Source of the DNA: Pseudomonas lalucatii
Lineage (GTDB): Bacteria > Pseudomonadota > Gammaproteobacteria > Pseudomonadales > Pseudomonadaceae
NCBI RefSeq assembly: GCF_018398425.1
Contig: NZ_JADPMV010000002.1
Location: 310,001 to 374,000, forward strand
DNA: 64,000 nt
Reading direction: 5' to 3'
The stretch's first letter is position 1; each line of letters starts with the position of its first letter. The notes under the pieces were generated by a model. That model was not told where the DNA came from. It ran no database searches and was given only the letters and a program-made list of their open reading frames with translations. A program made the position numbers and the translations under genes. Below are positions 60,998 through 64,000 of the stretch, one piece after another.

Positions 60998-63076
60998 ATG
61001 AAGCGCTCTCTGCTCTGCGCCACCCTCGCCTTTGCCTTCGCTCTGGGCACGCTGCCGCTGGCGGCGAAAACCGCCCCGGACACCGCCTGGGACTACCTGC
61101 AGCCGGATCGCGAACAGGTCATCGCCAGCCTCAACGTCGTGGAGCTGTTGAAACGCCACCACTACAACAAGCCGCCGCTGGATGACGCGCGTTCGGAGAA
61201 GATCTACCAGGGCTACCTGAAGATGCTCGACCCGGCGCGCAGCTATTTCACCGCCGGCGATATCGCCGAGTTCGACCAGTGGCGCAAGCAGTTCGACGAC
61301 CTGCTCAAGAGCGGCAACCTGGAACCCGGCTTCGTCATCTACAAACGCCAGCTGGAGCGCCTGCAGGGGCGCCTGCAGTTCGCCCTCGCGCTGCTCGACA
61401 AGGGCATCGACAAGCTCGACTTCAGCCTCGACGAGAGCCTGCTGATCGACCGCGAGAACGCCCCCTGGGCCAAGGACCTCGCCGAACTGGACGACCTGTG
61501 GCGCAAGCGGGTGAAGGACGAGGTGCTGCGCCTGAAGCTCGCCGGCAAGGAACCCAAGGCCATCCAGGAGCTGCTGACCAAGCGCTACCAGAGCCAGCTG
61601 GCGCGCCTGCAGCAGACCCGCGGCGAGGACGTGTTCCAGACCTACATCAACGCCTTCGCCACCTCCTACGACCCGCACACCACCTACCTGTCGCCGGACA
61701 ACGCGGAAAACTTCGACATCAATATGAGCCTGTCCCTGGAAGGCATAGGCGCGGTGCTGCAGACCGACAACGAGTACGTCAAGGTGGTGCGCCTGGTCCC
61801 GGCCGGACCGGCCGAGAAGAGCAAGCAGATCGCCCCGGCGGACAAGATCATCGGCGTGGCCCAGGGCGACGGCGACATGGTCGACGTGATCGGCTGGCGC
61901 CTGGACGAGGTGGTCAAGCTGATCCGCGGCCCGAAGGGCTCGCTGGTGCGCCTGGAGGTGATCCCGGCAAACAACGCGCCGAACGACCAGAGCAGCAAGG
62001 TGGTCAGCATCACCCGCGAGGCGGTCAAGCTGGAGGAGCAGGCCGCGAAGAAGTCGGTGCTGCAGCTGAACCACGAGGGCCGCGACTACAAGCTGGGCAT
62101 CATCGAGATTCCCGCCTTCTACCTGGACTTCAAGGCCTTCCGCGCCGGCGACCCGAACTACAAGAGCACCACCCGCGACGTCAAACGCCTGCTCAGCGAG
62201 CTGGAACAGGCGAAAGTCGACGGCGTGGTCATCGACCTGCGCAACAACGGCGGCGGCTCGCTGCAGGAAGCCACCGAGCTGACCGGGCTGTTCATCGACC
62301 AGGGCCCCACCGTATTGGTGCGCAACAGCGACGGCCGGGTCGACGTGCTGGCCGACGAGAACAGCGGCACCTACTACACCGGCCCCATGGCGGTGCTGGT
62401 CAACCGCCTGTCCGCCTCGGCCTCGGAAATCTTCGCCGGCGCCATGCAGGACTACCACCGCGCGCTGATCCTCGGCGGGCAGACCTTCGGCAAGGGCACG
62501 GTGCAGACCATCCAGCCGCTCAACCATGGCGAGCTGAAGCTGACCCTGGCCAAGTTCTACCGCGTCTCCGGGCAGAGCACCCAGCACCAGGGGGTGATCC
62601 CGGACATCCAGTACCCGGACGTGATGGACACCAAGGAGATCGGCGAGAGCGCGCTGCCCGAGGCCCTGCCCTGGGACAGCATCCGCCCGGCGATCAAGCC
62701 GGAACTGGATCCGATCATGCCCTTCCTCGCCGAGCTGCAGGCACGCTACGACGACCGCACGGCGAAGAACCCCGACTTCACCTTCACCCGCGAGCGCCTG
62801 GCCCTGGCCAAGAAGCTGATGGGCGAAACCACGGTCAGCCTCAACGAGAACAAGCGCCGCGCCCAGCAGAGCGATATCGAGGCCCAGCAGCTGGTCATCG
62901 AGAACAACCGGCGCAAGGCCAAGGGCCAGGCGCCGCTGACCGAACTGAAGGTGGAAGACGAAGACGCCTTGCCGGGCGAAGACAAGACCGCGGCGCAGGA
63001 CGATGCCTTCCTCGCCGAAAGCGGCCACATCCTCCTGGACTATCTCGGCCTCAACGCCTCCCTGGCCAAGCAGTAA
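60998..63076 (+). CDS. prc: Tail-specific periplasmic protease Prc (CtpA family)
   Basis: A 692-residue serine protease with a signal peptide starting MKRSLLCATLAFAFALG (an ATG at 60965 would add eleven residues). Domains: N-terminal helical part, PDZ around residues 235-330 (SLSLEGIGAVLQTDNEYVKV), and the S41 protease core with catalytic Ser in NRLSASASEIFAGAMQDY and Lys in GGQTFGKGTVQTIQPL. The C-terminal DUF3340 region (about 550-680) is present, as in E. coli Prc and the P. aeruginosa AlgO protein that degrades MucA forms and affects alginate. It trims C-termini of envelope proteins. Confidence 0.93.
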   Translation: MKRSLLCATLAFAFALGTLPLAAKTAPDTAWDYLQPDREQVIASLNVVELLKRHHYNKPPLDDARSEKIYQGYLKMLDPARSYFTAGDIAEFDQWRKQFDDLLKSGNLEPGFVIYKRQLERLQGRLQFALALLDKGIDKLDFSLDESLLIDRENAPWAKDLAELDDLWRKRVKDEVLRLKLAGKEPKAIQELLTKRYQSQLARLQQTRGEDVFQTYINAFATSYDPHTTYLSPDNAENFDINMSLSLEGIGAVLQTDNEYVKVVRLVPAGPAEKSKQIAPADKIIGVAQGDGDMVDVIGWRLDEVVKLIRGPKGSLVRLEVIPANNAPNDQSSKVVSITREAVKLEEQAAKKSVLQLNHEGRDYKLGIIEIPAFYLDFKAFRAGDPNYKSTTRDVKRLLSELEQAKVDGVVIDLRNNGGGSLQEATELTGLFIDQGPTVLVRNSDGRVDVLADENSGTYYTGPMAVLVNRLSASASEIFAGAMQDYHRALILGGQTFGKGTVQTIQPLNHGELKLTLAKFYRVSGQSTQHQGVIPDIQYPDVMDTKEIGESALPEALPWDSIRPAIKPELDPIMPFLAELQARYDDRTAKNPDFTFTRERLALAKKLMGETTVSLNENKRRAQQSDIEAQQLVIENNRRKAKGQAPLTELKVEDEDALPGEDKTAAQDDAFLAESGHILLDYLGLNASLAKQ

Positions 63077-63173
63077 CGCCGGGACGTCATCAAACGGTCA
63101 TTAATCTGTCGTGAAATGCAGGGGTCGATAGCGATATCGGCCCCTTCGCACTTTCTGGATAGCGAGCCCCAAG

Positions 63174-64000
63174 ATGACCGTCACCGAGCAGTTGAGCGCA
63201 CTGGGCCACATCCTCGCTCACGGCGACCTGCACAGCCTGTTCCAGCCCATAATCTCGCTGTCCGAGCGGCGCATTCTCGGCTACGAGGCCCTGACCCGCG
63301 GCCCGTCCAACAGCCCGCTGCATTCGCCGATCAACCTGTTCGCCGTGGCGCGCCACGCCGGCCGCCTGAGCGAGCTGGAACTGGCGTGCCGCACCAGCGC
63401 CTGCAAGCGCTTCAGCGAGATGAAGCTGGACGGCAAGCTGTTTCTCAACGTCTCCCCCGACTCGCTGCTGGAGTCGAAGCACCAGCCCGGACGCACCCTG
63501 CAGCTGCTGCAGGCCCTGGGCATCCCGCCGAGCCGGGTGGTGATCGAGCTGACCGAACAGTCCCCCACCGAGGACTTCTCCCTGCTCGACAATGCCCTGC
63601 ACCATTATCGCGCCATGGGCTTCTCCATCGCCCTGGACGACCTCGGTGCCGGCTACTCCAGCCTGCGCCTGTGGTCGGAGCTGCGCCCGGACTACGTGAA
63701 GATCGACCGCCACTTCATCGATGGCATCCATCAGGACGCGGTCAAGCGCGAGTTCGTCGGCTCCATCCTGCAGATGGCCAAGGCCTCCCGCGCCGAGGTG
63801 ATCGCCGAGGGCATCGAGCTGGAGGAAGAGCTCGCGGTGCTCTCCGAGATGGGCATCAACCTGGTACAGGGTTATCTGATCAGCCGCCCCCAGGAACAGC
63901 CGCCGCGCGAGCTCCTCGGCCTGCTGCCGCGACTCGACAGCCCCCCCGTCGCCCTGGGCGAGGAAGGCAGCGACCTGTCCGCCCTGCTCAATGAACAGCC
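63174..64000 (+). CDS. EAL-domain c-di-GMP phosphodiesterase (3' end outside window)
   Basis: The gene is cut after 275 codons. The EAL domain fills residues about 12-250 and looks active: GYEALTRGP (EAL motif), LFLNVSPDSLL, VIELTEQSP, FSIALDDLGAGYSSLRLWSE (DD motif), VKIDRHF and VIAEGIE. It should break c-di-GMP into pGpG. In P. aeruginosa the gene next to prc encodes EAL-CBS-GGDEF; the order here suggests the same protein, with the remaining domains beyond the window. No signal peptide or membrane helix in the visible part. Confidence 0.93.
   Translation, partial: MTVTEQLSALGHILAHGDLHSLFQPIISLSERRILGYEALTRGPSNSPLHSPINLFAVARHAGRLSELELACRTSACKRFSEMKLDGKLFLNVSPDSLLESKHQPGRTLQLLQALGIPPSRVVIELTEQSPTEDFSLLDNALHHYRAMGFSIALDDLGAGYSSLRLWSELRPDYVKIDRHFIDGIHQDAVKREFVGSILQMAKASRAEVIAEGIELEEELAVLSEMGINLVQGYLISRPQEQPPRELLGLLPRLDSPPVALGEEGSDLSALLNEQ

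Noticed and set aside
60977..63028. 683-codon minus-strand open frame
   Set aside because: Antisense shadow of prc.

Overview
The window is GC-rich bacterial chromosome with tightly packed genes, and it looks like a member of the genus Pseudomonas. Reasons: codon use strongly biased to G/C in the third position; a prc protease followed by an EAL-domain protein; a RAYT transposase flanked by REP hairpins; an OprO/OprP-type porin; a PtrA-like copper-induced peptide; and AhpC/AhpF, Ohr and CvfB homologues typical of the genus. Species cannot be decided from the sequence alone. I ran no database search; family names come from motifs and remembered family features.

Layout. (1) 1-3112, minus strand: a signalling operon of PP2C phosphatase, membrane Ser/Thr kinase and tandem-FHA protein (cut by the window edge). 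(2) 3.4-5.2 kb: a tiny basic protein, a GNAT acetyltransferase and a membrane diguanylate cyclase. (3) 5.3-17.5 kb: a metal-resistance block. It holds exported MsrB and MsrA, CopR/CopS, two thioredoxin-like exported proteins, a CopZ-like chaperone, an orphan bufferin (BufA2-like), PtrA-like peptide, CopA-CopB-cytochrome c-DUF411, and a reduced mercury cluster MerR/MerT/MerP plus a GDCCVxC protein but no MerA. Three near-identical CopR boxes, one CueR-like operator and one mer-type operator tie it together. (4) 17.5-18.5 kb: a broken phage-type integrase, a small membrane protein and tRNA-Thr(CGT), which look like the edge of a mobile island. (5) 18.5-31.7 kb: ordinary chromosomal genes (CvfB, sugar dehydrogenase, MDR oxidoreductase, DEAD-box helicase, CigR-like protein, cupin, RarD/EamA transporters, azoreductase, LysR, hydrolase, cyclophilin, lipoprotein). 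(6) 31.9-37 kb: ABC exporter, RAYT with REPs, a FemAB-like protein and an OprO-type porin.

(7) 37.5-39.2 kb: a 2-oxoglutarate oxygenase directly followed by an HD-domain protein. This pair matches the TmpA/TmpB organisation known for trimethylaminoethylphosphonate breakdown. (8) 39.3-43.2 kb: a membrane PAS-PAS-REC-HPt protein with no kinase core, translationally coupled to a REC-GGDEF cyclase. (9) 43.6-52.5 kb: the least understood part. A minus-strand operon (aldehyde dehydrogenase, M19-like dipeptidase, BCCT transporter, then RidA) diverges from a LysR gene. On the plus strand LysR is followed by an unrecognised 573-residue protein, a DUF3726-like protein and a TSUP permease. I read this as an uptake and catabolic system for an unidentified, probably betaine-like, compound; it is the best candidate for an undescribed system. 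(10) 52.6-56.8 kb: an ABC-FtsX-AttH export module. (11) 56.9-60.9 kb: peroxide defence (Ohr, AhpF, AhpC) and a quinone oxidoreductase. (12) 61-64 kb: tail-specific protease Prc and the start of an EAL phosphodiesterase.

Three c-di-GMP enzymes (4.2, 39.3 and 63.2 kb) are present. No CRISPR array, rRNA operon or complete insertion sequence was seen.
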